64,000 nucleotides of DNA from assembly GCF_032118995.1 (NCBI RefSeq), contig NC_092668.1, forward strand, positions 4,939,501 to 5,003,500, in the 5' to 3' direction. Both the position numbers and the translations under genes were made by a program. The DNA is from Asterias amurensis. Lineage: Eukaryota; Echinodermata; Asteroidea; Forcipulatida; Asteriidae. Below are positions 22,271 to 32,200 of the stretch, piece after piece (the stretch's first letter is position 1; every line of letters starts with the position of its first letter). A model generated the notes under the pieces. It was not told the origin of the DNA. It did no database searches and saw only the letters and a list, made by a program, of their open reading frames with translations.

Positions 22271-23419
22271 ATGGATCAAGCAGGCATGGATTCCGATCAT
22301 CTAATCCCCTACGACATTCCTCACTTAAAGAACATATCTATCGATGAGCTTCTAGCCTTTTTAAACTTCTCCTCTCTGAAAGAGTTCTTAGAGGTGTACG
22401 ATGTTGGTGTAGACCCCACGGATCTGTCCCCGGGGGCTGATGCGTTTCTCATCACGTCCTACACGTTGATATTCATCATGTCGCTCGTTGGCAACCTCCT
22501 CGTCGTCATCGCAGTTGCGTCCAAACGGAGCATGCGCACGGTCATCAATTCCTTCATCGTTTCCCTGGCAACGTCCGACCTCCTCGTCACCATATTCTGC
22601 ATCCCTTTCACCCTGGTGGAGGTCATCACCGTAGACTGGGTCCTGGGGACGTTCATGTGTAAGCTGCTTAACTACATCACCATGGTTGCAGTTGTATCCA
22701 GCGTCCTCACCCTGACAACCATCGCAGTAGAGCGCCACCATGCGATCTGCCACCCCTTACGTGCGCGTATCATCCAGACCCCAACCCGTGCCGCCATTTT
22801 GATCGCCGGGCTGTGGATCTTCTCAATGATCCTAGTGTCCCCTCTGCTATTCGTCATGGAGGTGGAGGTCGAGATGGTCCTCCTTAGCGGCACCACATAC
22901 AAATTCTGCCGTGAGACCTGGCCGCACCACGACCAGAAGAAAACCTTCACTCTCCTTCTGGTCATATTCCTGTACATCATCCCCGTTCTCACTATGACGA
23001 TCCTGTATCTCCGTGTGGTGCACCGACTATGGATACGCAAGGCCATCACGCCAGTTGAAGCCCCGGGTAGTCTGGCAAACGCCTCGTCACTCCGTAACAA
23101 GAGGCGTGCCACTAAGATGCTGATCGTGGTCGTAGTCCTCTTCGCTGCAAGCTGGTTGCCCTTCCACGTGGTCAGCATCATCAGAGATTTCGTTCGACTT
23201 CTTGACAGTGAGCAAAATCGCATGATGCTCGCGATCGTCCAGCTCATTGGTTTCAGTAATAGCTTCAATAACCCCATAGTGTACGCCTTTCTCAATGAGA
23301 ACTTTAAGAGAAAGTTTAGGAGGACGCTCTGCGTCCGACCGCCAAAGAAGGCAAAGAAAAAGGTGAAGAAGTCAACGTCACATCTTGTCAGCCCTTATGC
23401 CGTCCAAACCACCCTGTGA
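22271..23419 (+). CDS. Class A GPCR, QRFP/RFamide receptor (GPR103)-like
   Basis: The 382-aa intronless frame is a complete seven-helix rhodopsin-type receptor at the plasma membrane. Two N-glycosylation sites (N21, N32) precede TM1 (about 57-83, N75). TM2 has LATSDLL (D103). C130 and C213 can form the usual extracellular disulfide. TM3 ends in ERH (154-156) in place of DRY. TM4 has W182 and TM5 P238. TM6 has SWLPFH (294-299), with Ser for the usual Cys of CWxP. TM7 reads NNPIVYAFLNENFK (333-346). The block AIVQLIGFSNS...NPIVYAF and IAVERH closely resemble vertebrate QRFPR as I remember it, hence the assignment to peptide receptors of the RFamide/QRFP group, normally Gq/Gi coupled. The ligand is unknown. 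The tail is Lys-rich and ends QTTL, a class I PDZ-ligand form. The first ATG has a good context (GTCATGG). Orexin, NPFF or CCK-type receptors are alternatives. Confidence 0.93.
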   Translation: MDQAGMDSDHLIPYDIPHLKNISIDELLAFLNFSSLKEFLEVYDVGVDPTDLSPGADAFLITSYTLIFIMSLVGNLLVVIAVASKRSMRTVINSFIVSLATSDLLVTIFCIPFTLVEVITVDWVLGTFMCKLLNYITMVAVVSSVLTLTTIAVERHHAICHPLRARIIQTPTRAAILIAGLWIFSMILVSPLLFVMEVEVEMVLLSGTTYKFCRETWPHHDQKKTFTLLLVIFLYIIPVLTMTILYLRVVHRLWIRKAITPVEAPGSLANASSLRNKRRATKMLIVVVVLFAASWLPFHVVSIIRDFVRLLDSEQNRMMLAIVQLIGFSNSFNNPIVYAFLNENFKRKFRRTLCVRPPKKAKKKVKKSTSHLVSPYAVQTTL

Positions 23420-23900
23420 CTAAATAAGACTGTACCTGTTCAAAATAAGATGAATGAAATAATAACCTGAAGAAGTTTTCACATAAATAATCAACTATTG
23501 TATATGCCTATATTATAGTTATATGAGTCTAACCGCCAAAGAAAGAAAAGAAAAGGTGAAGAAGTTAACGTCACATCTTGTCAGCCCTTATGCCGTCCAA
23601 ACCACCCTGTGACTAAATAAGACTGTACCTGTTCAAAATAAGATGAATGAAATAATAACCTGAAGAAGTTTTCAAATAAATAATCAACTATTGTTTATGC
23701 CTATAGTATAGTTATATGAGTCTAACCGCCAAAGAAAGAAAAGAAAAGGTGAAGAAGTCAACGTCACATCTTGTCAGCCCTTATGCCGTCCAAACTACCC
23801 TGTGACTAAATAAGACACTTGTTCAAAATGAGATGAATGAAATAATAACCTGAAGAAGTTTTCAACTATTTTATGCCTATATTATAGTTATATGAGTCTA
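23339..23900 (+). repeat. Three tandem copies of receptor C-tail plus 3' flank
   Basis: Units start at 23339, 23533 and 23726 (periods 194 and 193); the third is shorter and ends about 23900. Unit 1 is the last 26 codons of the receptor plus about 110 bases of 3' sequence. Units 2 and 3 still encode the terminal residues down to VSPYAVQTTL and the stop. Unit 2 has one Ser-to-Leu change and unit 3 a silent ACC-to-ACT change. Units 2 and 3 lie after the stop codon and are probably 3'UTR. Confidence 0.92.
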
Positions 23901-24819
23901 AAAAAAAAACAAAAAAAAAAAAACTACCAAAACTTAATGTCAGCATCAGTTTCGTCACAAAGTGAGCTTAAAATAAGTTGTAATTAGTTAACATTATAAT
24001 CGAGTCATACTTTTTATGGTAAATGTTGCTTTCTAAAGTACAGCAAAGTTTATTGATTGATTGATTGATTCACTATTGATTTTACTTATTCCTTGATTAT
24101 AAATTGGTTGGTTGATTGATTGAAGGATTCAGATTTCTTTTTTTTAAGGGTACTATCTTCTTCTATTTTATGTAATAACATTGTTTTATTTTTTCAGTAG
24201 CGTATTGTTCACCATTTATAGGTACCATATAAAATAAATTAATAATACATATATATAGAAGTTAATAACAATATTTATTATACTCAAGAATAACGGATTT
24301 ACCTGGTAAGTCTGCTGTCACTAGCGTCATAAAAGTCCCCAATTATTTATTCACATTTGTTAAATTAATACGTCTCCCAAGTAAAAAACAAACAAACAAA
24401 GAACAAAAAACAGCTGTTCCCCCCCAAAAAAGGCTAAGCAAGTTGCGAAATCTTCATTTTGTAAATTGAACGTTTATCTGTCTAATAATTATTCAAAAAC
24501 CAGCTGTATTATAAAAAAAATAATAATAATATATAATATCGTGCGTCATGGATTATTAAACGTAATTATACAACAACTTGATTATAAATAATGCCATAAC
24601 GAATAACTGCAGAAGTAAGTTCAGATGTTGAAAATTAAAGGGAAGGGAGCGAGGGAGTTGCACTGATGATCAAGGAGCGTTCGTTATGAAATGAATATGG
24701 AAAGATTTATAACTAAATTCTAATAAAAATGCCTCGTAATTGTGTATTTTTTTCTCATTATTTCGTCAACTATCACAGTCCGCCATTTTGTGGAATCACA
24801 AACTTAGATCAGTATAATT
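23901..24819. other. intergenic or 3'UTR, no further gene seen
   Basis: Contains an A-rich run at 23901-23923, a (TTGA)n stretch at 24050-24073, and a half copy of the 19503 palindrome at 24298-24345. AATAAA words near 23675 and 24230 are possible poly(A) signals but I cannot choose between them. Confidence 0.5.
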
Positions 24820-25192
24820 ATTTGTAATTACTCAAAATAATTTTTAGCTTAAAACCTCACTTGGTAACAAGTAATGGGGAGAGGTTGATAGTATAAAACA
24901 TTGTGAGAAACGGCTCCCTCTGAAGTGACGTAGTTTTCGAGAAAGAAGTACTAATCATTTCCACGAATTTGATTTCGAGACCACAGATTTAGAATTTTTA
25001 GGTCTCGAAATCAAGCTTCTGAAAGCACAGAACTTTGTGTGACAAGGGTGTTTTTTCGTTCATAGTTATCTCGCAACTCTTACTACCAATCGAGCTCAAA
25101 TTTTCACAGGTTTCTTATTTTATGCATATGTTGAGATACACTAAGTGAGAAGACTGGTCTTTGACAAATACCATAGTGTCCAGAGTCTTTAA
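24820..25192 (-). mobile_element. Family A MITE, left end decayed
   Basis: The gtaattactcaaaataattt, ggctccctctgaagtgacg and gatttcgagaccacag / aggtctcgaaatc landmarks are present. It ends agtgtccagagtctttaa. Confidence 0.75.
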
Positions 25193-25555
25193 AACTTCAG
25201 GTCAACCATACTCATTTCAAAACGCTTTACGCTTTTTATTAGCCCCGATTGAAAATCCACGCAACCACACGTGTCCTTTCATCGTTGAGAAAAGGACATC
25301 TGGACGGGTCATCTTATTGCACAATATTACACATGCATAATTTCCCCCAAATGGTGCAAGCATATCGTGTGATGACGTCATGTGAGCTTGGTAATTAGTG
25401 TACGTGTTGAAACTTGAATGAAATAATATGGCTAAAATGGTGATTCCAACACTGAATATTGTATTATTGTGCTATTTTCCTCCGCGTGGGGCAAAATGTT
25501 GCACACTCAATTGAAACTCGGCCCCAATGTGACACAAATTAATTTTCAAGGTCAC

Positions 25556-25591
25556 TACTTTATACAACTCTCTATATCCATGCATGACGTC

Positions 25592-25639
<48 letters not shown>

Positions 25640-25762
25640 GTAATAATAATAACTAAAGATGATATAAGCGCACGTCCGCCACCCACTTGCAGTGGCTGCG
25701 CCTATGGAATCGTTTTCGGTTAGAATTGTGACGCACTCGTTATAAATTAAGAGAGGCGTATT
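25556..25762. mobile_element. Palindromic MITE with TACGCCTCTCTTAAT ends and internal (ATA)n
   Basis: Right end taaattaagagaggcgtatta and the ccatgcatgacgtcat left part match the copy at 48446-48606. A (ATA)n microsatellite of about 46 bp (25591-25636) has expanded inside this copy next to tgacgtcat. Confidence 0.65.
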
Positions 25763-26284
25763 ATGCTACAATCCCTATGGCTGATGTCATTGGGGATTTA
25801 TTTCCTGGTAATGTGTCCCCGCCCCCTCACCCATACGGTCCCCATATACGGAAATGAATCTTGGTTGAGAGTTTAGTGGTATTGTAGTACACCCATGTAC
25901 TTATTAACATACATTATAAATACTTACCAATAATTCTAAATTTACCAATAACAGTGTATTCCATTGCCAAATTGTATTCCATTAAGAGTGTTTACTAATA
26001 ATTATATTCCATCTGATAAATGTGTAATAGTTTGCTTCAATTTAAAAGTGAATTAAAAGATTTACTGACTTTAAAACTCTGTGGATTCTAATAAATAAAA
26101 CAGTACAGTTATAAATTAACAATCCGTTGTCTTCTATCGCTTTTTGTTTTGTAGCATGTTTTGGTTTTTAGTTCACCTTCATGTCCACGGAAAGGGCATT
26201 ACTCGAACCAATGATTGCGACAATTAATTCTTTTTAAAAACGCTGCGTGCTTTACACTTTTCTCATTATGTGTTGGTGCATACA
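25763..26284. other. intergenic, no gene seen
   Basis: AT-rich unique sequence with repeated attccatt and taccaataa words. No coding sequence supported. Confidence 0.45.
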
Positions 26285-26676
26285 TTAAAGGCAGTGGACA
26301 CTATTGGTAATTACTCAAAATAATTATTTGCATAAAACCTTACTTGGTGACGAGTAATGGGGAGAGGTTGATGGCATAAAACATTGTGAGAAACAGCTCC
26401 CTCTGAAGTGCCATAGTTTTACTAGAGAAAGACGTAATTTTCCACGAATTTGGTTTCGAGACCTCAGATTTAGAACTTGAGGTCTCGAAAACAACCATCA
26501 AACGCACACAACTTCGTGTGACAAGGGTGTTTTTTCTTTCATTATTATCTCGCAAGTTCGATGACCGATTGATCTCAAATTTTCACACGTTTGTTATTTT
26601 ATGCATAATTATGTTTAGATACACCAACTGTGAAGGCTAGTCTTTGACAAATACCAATAGTGTCCACTGCCTTTAA
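26285..26676 (-). mobile_element. Family A MITE, full length
   Basis: TTAA plus AGGCAGTGGACACTATTGG at the left and CCAATAGTGTCCACTGCCT plus TTAA at the right are perfectly inverted. This is one of the best-preserved copies in the window. Confidence 0.9.
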
Positions 26677-27523
26677 TATCATAGACAAAGTGAAACAAAA
26701 TAATAAATTTCTGAGTCCTACCGATGATGAGCAGCAAGTCATTCATATAGTTATTTATCATGTTTTTCTAAAATAATTGGTGTACTATCAAGATTCGTCA
26801 GCGGCAGGACCAGGAATATACTGATGCGGTTATGTTCTCCCTTGTTGTTTTTCTTTTGTTTCCTTTCTTTATATATTTAAAAAAAAAAAACACATTATTA
26901 TAACCACAAACAAAAAAGTGTTTTTCTTCATTGATTTGTCATACAACGCGAAATGCAATCAACACTAGAGGGCGCTCTTGCAATTATTATTGCGACATCT
27001 CATGATCAGCGAATTTTCCAAGAATTAGATGATTGCGTAAAATAAATGATATTGCATTGAGCAAGACTGCCCCCTCAAAAGGGAAATCCCCATATCAGAC
27101 ATGTTGTGGTCACGTGACGACTCGTGTTGTAACTGATGCAAAGTTCGTTTATTTTTGTTCTATTGTTTAAAAAGTGAAGGAAAGTCTCCTGGTCCAACAT
27201 TCGACTCAACAACCCCACGACAATGAGAACAACGAAGGTAAGCTGAGTAACTCTGGGAACGATACGATTTTGGACTTCCCATATATCCATGATCCATGGT
27301 CCCCATCCATGGACATCCGAACACCACAAAATAACAAACAAGCACTTTTGATTGACTCTATTAAGCGAGTATCTGAAATTATGGCTGGCTAAAAAATAAG
27401 CATCATAATCATCATAGTATTCGTAATCCTGCTACAAATATCACTCCAATTTGTTTGCTAATAATGTAGGCCTATAGAAAGCGTTTTGGGGTCCAGCAGT
27501 ATTTTGCCAGACTGAATCATTTT
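26677..27523. other. intergenic, no gene seen
   Basis: Overlapping short frames on both strands at 27075-27392 show no recognisable motif. No repeats identified. Confidence 0.45.
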
Positions 27524-27774
27524 AAAGGAACACGAGTTTACTTCTAGAAACTATATAAGGCACAGGGGAGTCTTATAGTTTCTAGAAGTAGGTCGAGTTG
27601 GTGTTTGAAAAGCGTTCTGTAACCGTTTGTTATAAAATGCATGTCATGTATGGGTAGAAAAGATGTTGTACTAAAAGTAGAATACAATTACAACAACGAT
27701 CTACACAAATGCCTCGAAGAAATGTCTTGCTTTACTCCGTCATACATGTAACTGTTGTTATTCTTTTATGAGAG

Positions 27775-27832
27775 TATGTAAATAAATGTATTCTTGAATT
27801 GAAATTGAATTGAATTGAAAATTGAATTGCGT
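27775..27832 (+). repeat. (TTGAA)n-like tail after ATAAATG, possible LINE end
   Basis: Gtaaataaatgtattcttg is followed by degenerate ttgaattgaa repeats. It resembles the tandem tail of a non-LTR element but too little sequence remains to be sure. Confidence 0.35.
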
Positions 27833-27889
27833 GGTTTTCTTTTTACTTCATTGTCTGACACGGTCAGCCATTTAATTATGGGTGACTCC

Positions 27890-27977
27890 TACTCCTAGTT
27901 CGGTTTTGTCCGCTATCGTCCGTTAATACTATTATCGGGAGACGATAGCGTACGAAACCAAAATAATTCAAGGAGTA
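27890..27977. mobile_element. 88-bp hairpin transposon with 9-bp target duplication
   Basis: Begins TACTCCTAG and ends CAAGGAGTA, with an internal stem ccgctatcgtc / gacgatagcg. It is flanked on both sides by GGTGACTCC (27881-27889 and 27978-27986). Removing it and one duplicate restores the mirror-image centre of the host family F element. Confidence 0.8.
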
Positions 27978-28202
27978 GGTGACTCCCATAATGGCCGACC
28001 GAATTAACTAGATCCTCCCCGTCCTTTCTCTTTCTCATGCCCCGGCGACAAGTGATGCCGACGTACCCTACCGGAAGGTTGTAAGGACGGGCCCATATCT
28101 ACCTCCATGTTCATTTGTCATGGACCTAATTTCATAAAGCTGTTACTTGCAAAAAGTATTGCTCAGAAAATTTCTTTGCTTATAGGATAATTGGGCATCC
28201 AG

Positions 28203-28272
28203 TATCCGCTATCGTCTCCTGTAACGGGAGACGATAGTGGATCAAAACTGCATACATGTAGTTCTAGGAGTA
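28203..28272. mobile_element. 70-bp relative of the 88-bp hairpin transposon, 9-bp duplication
   Basis: Shares the tccgctatcgtctcc / gggagacgatagtgga stem and the right end ctaggagta. It is flanked by GGCATCCAG at 28194-28202 and 28273-28281. About 18 bases present near the left end of the other copy are missing. Confidence 0.75.
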
Positions 28273-28402
28273 GGCATCCAGTACCATCGCATCTGACTTG
28301 CAATCTGCATTTAACAATCTGCATATTCTACTTTTACAACATCTTGCAACCATCGATTTGATAAGACCAGCTCGACTGATTCAAGGCAACGTGTTCCTTT
28401 AA

Positions 28403-28803
28403 TAGTTACAAGCTTACATACGAAATTGAGCTCTGGGTTGTAGCTTTCAAGAGAATCTATAGTGTTACTCCTGTAGTGCATATTTGAGGTTCTTCACTAT
28501 TGTCTCAATTTGTAATACATTATAATTTACAAATTAATATTCCTATTCGATTTCTGTGGAGTAATCCATGATGATACTGTACAATTATATGCGACCAAAT
28601 TTGACTTTGTTGTCCCTTTTTTTTCTTCTTCAGAATGTTACATTCTTTCTTGGAACTGAATAATGGTTCACTGGTGCTACATGCTTTACTCCACATTTCC
28701 AACTACAGAAAAGCTTAAAGTGCGAACGAAGAGGCTAAAGAGTCAAAATAGCTTCTGCTCATACTGCGCTTTGTGTTTTACGTTTGGTGTGATTCACCTT
28801 ATC
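28403..28803. other. Upstream flank of the coiled-coil gene
   Basis: The reading frame of exon 1 stays open upstream to an ATG at 28663. A possible 3' splice site (tttttttcttcttcag) ends at 28633. This stretch may be 5' untranslated sequence or an intron. I prefer the ATG at 28804. Confidence 0.4.
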
Positions 28804-29235
28804 ATGGCGGATTTACTCACAAGAATTTCAGATCAGTTATCTCCGAGTCAGGTAGCACTGATGATCGACCAGAAAAGTCGTTCGGAGGTTGTTATAAACA
28901 GGAGGAGCAATGCCTTTAAGAAGGTCGTAGACGAGTTCCATGAAATGAAGAAGAATTCCGAACGGGATAGCGAGAGGGCAAAACATCTTGAGCTTGATGT
29001 AACAAGAGTGTACGCTCAGTTATCAAGAACGAGGGACTCTCTGATGAAAGAGCAGAGAAAAAATGCAGAGTTGATGGGAAAAAGTGAGAAACGTCATGTT
29101 ATTTGTGAGAAGTGTCTTGGGGATGCAAATGAAGAGGATGAGAGATATTCGTCTGGAGAGGGCGGAGAAGCAATGAGAGGATTTAAGAAGGCTCAGAGAC
29201 GGTTACCACAGTCTGAGGTTTCAACTCAGAAGAAG
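28804..29235 (+). CDS. Exon 1 of the ABIN/optineurin-like gene (aa 1-144)
   Basis: ATG in good context (ATCATGG) starts MADLLTRISDQL, and the exon ends at the donor AAG|GTACAA. The N-terminus is helical and charged (KNSERDSERAKHLELDVTRV), then has a CEKC pair and an acidic stretch. 144 codons, phase 0. The frame remains open upstream, so a longer N-terminus is possible. Confidence 0.72.
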
Positions 29236-32200
29236 GTACAAATAAAAGTTGTTTTCTCATTTGTTCAAGTTTACCCAGACAGTTTCCCAAGTGTTTCATT
29301 ACTCTTCATAATATCTGTCCCTTTTCGGTGAAAATATTAAGACGCGGGCAAACATTTCTCATCAGGGTGAAGTTTAGAATGTGATGAACTACTACCAGCT
29401 CAAAAATCAAACAACCCCGAGTGCGTGAGTGCCCAGTCAACATTTACTACTTTTTGCAACACCAAGGGATCTGGGTAGTTAAAGACACCGGACGCTTTTG
29501 GTAGTTGGTGTATCTTGACATAGAATGCACAAAATATGCCTAAGTACAAACCTGTGAAGTTTTGAACTCATTTGGTCGTCGAAGTTTCAAGAGAATAATG
29601 GGGAAAACAACACTTTGTTGAAAAGTTGTGTGCTTTTAGATGCTTGAATTCGAGACCTCAGCTGAGATCTCCGATTCACTTCACATATTTTTTTGGCAAA
29701 ACTACTTCTTTCTAAAAAACTAGTTCTTCAGAGGGAGCCATTTTCCACAATGTTTTATGCTAACAACAGCTCCCCATTGCTCATTACCAAATAAGTTTTT
29801 ATGCTAACAATTAGTTGGAGTAATAACCAATAGTGTCGGGGGTGCCTTACACTGATACTTGATATCTTTCCCTTTTTGGTGACAGTGTTAAGAGGCGCGC
29901 ACACATTTCTCATCAGGGTGAAGTTCACAATGTGAGAAACTACTAGCTCAAAAATCTAACAACCCTGTATAAATAAATTGACTGACTGAGCTTCCGCCTG
30001 GTCGATGTTTACCACTTTTTGCAATTATCCAGGGATCTGGGCAGTTAACATGCACAACAGGAAACCCTGTTACCCTGGATTGTGTTTTGGTGGGATTTCG
30101 AGACTTGGGGCAGTCCAAAATGAGAAAATATTACAACATCTCAACAGACGGTGTAGAAATGTGTTGTAAATACGGTGTCAGACAACAGACTGTACAAATG
30201 TGTACACGTACACCTTGTGTTGCACAAAGGGTCCTTATACAATGTACATAATTATGTAGGTTTGCTCAACCATGCATGGTTATTTTTTAGTACGGGGGGG
30301 GGGGGGGTTCAAAGTTAGCATTTCCTCTTGCGATATTCTGTAAATAACTATGTACCGGTAGGTGTCGAAATGCTTTCCAAGATTTCAACTGGGTTTTTTT
30401 TATTATCGCTTTTGATTTGTACTGTTAATTTCTCCACAACAATTTCCTCTTAAATGAATGACTTTGTAAGTAACTAAAAATAGAGATGTCTAAACCCAAT
30501 GTATCAAGATTTTGCTTTGGTTTTTTATTGCTTTAGAAGTTGATTTGTCCCAACAACGGTTTCCTCAAACTGTCGGAAAAACAATCTAAACACAGACGTA
30601 CTCAACATTTATAACATGGTTGGCTGCTAAAGTTGAATATTTCGCTGGTCTTTTCATTCTAAAATCTTTATGTTGTGAAATTGAAATAAATCAGGGATTA
30701 CTTCTTTTTGAACCTTGTGTGAAAATATTGCCTAAGTTTTTGTTTTCAATTTATGATTTTGATTCAGGAGGCAATATCATCCATGATGAACCAAGATAAA
30801 AGTCAAACACAGCAAGGAACAGAGGGCAAAAGAACAGGTGGCGTTCCGCACGAAGAACATGAACTTCTGATTCGAGAAGCAGTGTTTTACAAAGAGCAGC
30901 TAACGCTTCTGGCCAAGGAGAAATCGATGAGTGTGGACACAATTTTGGTAAGATATTTTCTCAGAATGATAGAATGAACAACTACACTTAAAATTTAAAA
31001 TCTCCATTTGTCACTTAAAGACACTGTACACTATTGGTAATTGTCGAAGACCAGTGTTCTCACTTGGTGTATCCCATCATAAGCATACAATAACAATAAC
31101 TGTTTTTTGAACAGCTTGAGAACTTCTTGTATTACAACTGTAGGCCTAGTTTACAGGAAAAACTAGTGTCAGAAAGTGAACTTGGTAAATCTTCTTTTTA
31201 AAACAACAACAACAACAACAACATACAATGTAAATTGGTGATATTAGAGAATTAATTTTCATTTCATACTGTGCTTGCATTTTCATATTTTGCAATCAAT
31301 CCAAATGGCTATGAAACAGAAAACTTATGACAAGTCTTTAAAGGCACTGTACACGTTTGGTATCTGTCAAAGACCAGTGTTCTCACTTGGTGTATCCCAT
31401 TATAAGCATAAAATAACAAGCCTGTGAAAAATTGGGCTCAATCGGTCATCGAAGTTGCGAGAAAATGATGAAAGAAAGAACACCCTTGTTGTACGAATTT
31501 GTGTGCTTTTAGGAATAAAAGACTAGAATGTCTTTTAGTATTTTAGTGAGAAATTACCTCTTTCTCAAAAACTACATTACTTCAGAGGGAGTCGTTTCCC
31601 ACAATGTTTTATAATATCAACAGCTCTCCAATGCTCGTTACCAAGTAAATTTTTAAGTTAATATTTGTTTTGAGTAATTACCAAACGTGTACCTTCCCTT
31701 TAATTACAGTTTCTGAATCAACCAATCACTAGCTTTGCCCTTCATCCGTCATTTCTAATTATGTCGATGACGCCTTTGAGGAATGATGAAAATATTTCTT
31801 AAATTTGTCATCAATTTACAGTGTCAGGGCCAAGCATCAAATTCAATTGTGGTGGTTAAGTCATCAGGGTGTGGGTTATGAAACCTTGGGTCGATGACTC
31901 GATTTCACAAAGAGTTAGGACTAGTCCTAGGGGAAATTAAAAACGTATGGCTAGTCCTAACTCGTCCTAACTCGTCCTAACTAGAGATAAGACTGGTCCT
32001 GACTCTTTGTGAAACCCACTGGGCCCAATTTCATAGAGCTGCTTATTTAAGCACACATACATGTAAGCAGCCTGGGACTGTACAATAACTCACAAGAGAG
32101 CATAGGAAGGATTAATGGTTGGCGTGTGCGTAAAGCGCTCGCCTCTCACCAAGGTGAGCCCGATTCGATTCCCGGCCGGGGCCATAATATGTGAGTTGAG

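Larger units (their letters stand above)
27524..28402. mobile_element. Family F palindromic MITE carrying nested insertions
   Basis: Outer ends are TTAAAGGAACACG on the left and cgtgttcctTTAA on the right. The arms have the cgagttggt...gttctgtaaccgtttg and tgcctcgaagaaatg landmarks found uninterrupted at 45650-46045. Four insertions interrupt it: a small palindrome at 27541-27592, an 88-bp element at 27890-27977, a family B relic near 28125-28190, and a 70-bp element at 28203-28272. Confidence 0.75.

Noticed and set aside
22672..23295. 207-aa minus-strand frame, and the 22388-22753 minus frame
   Set aside because: Antisense shadows of the GPCR coding sequence.
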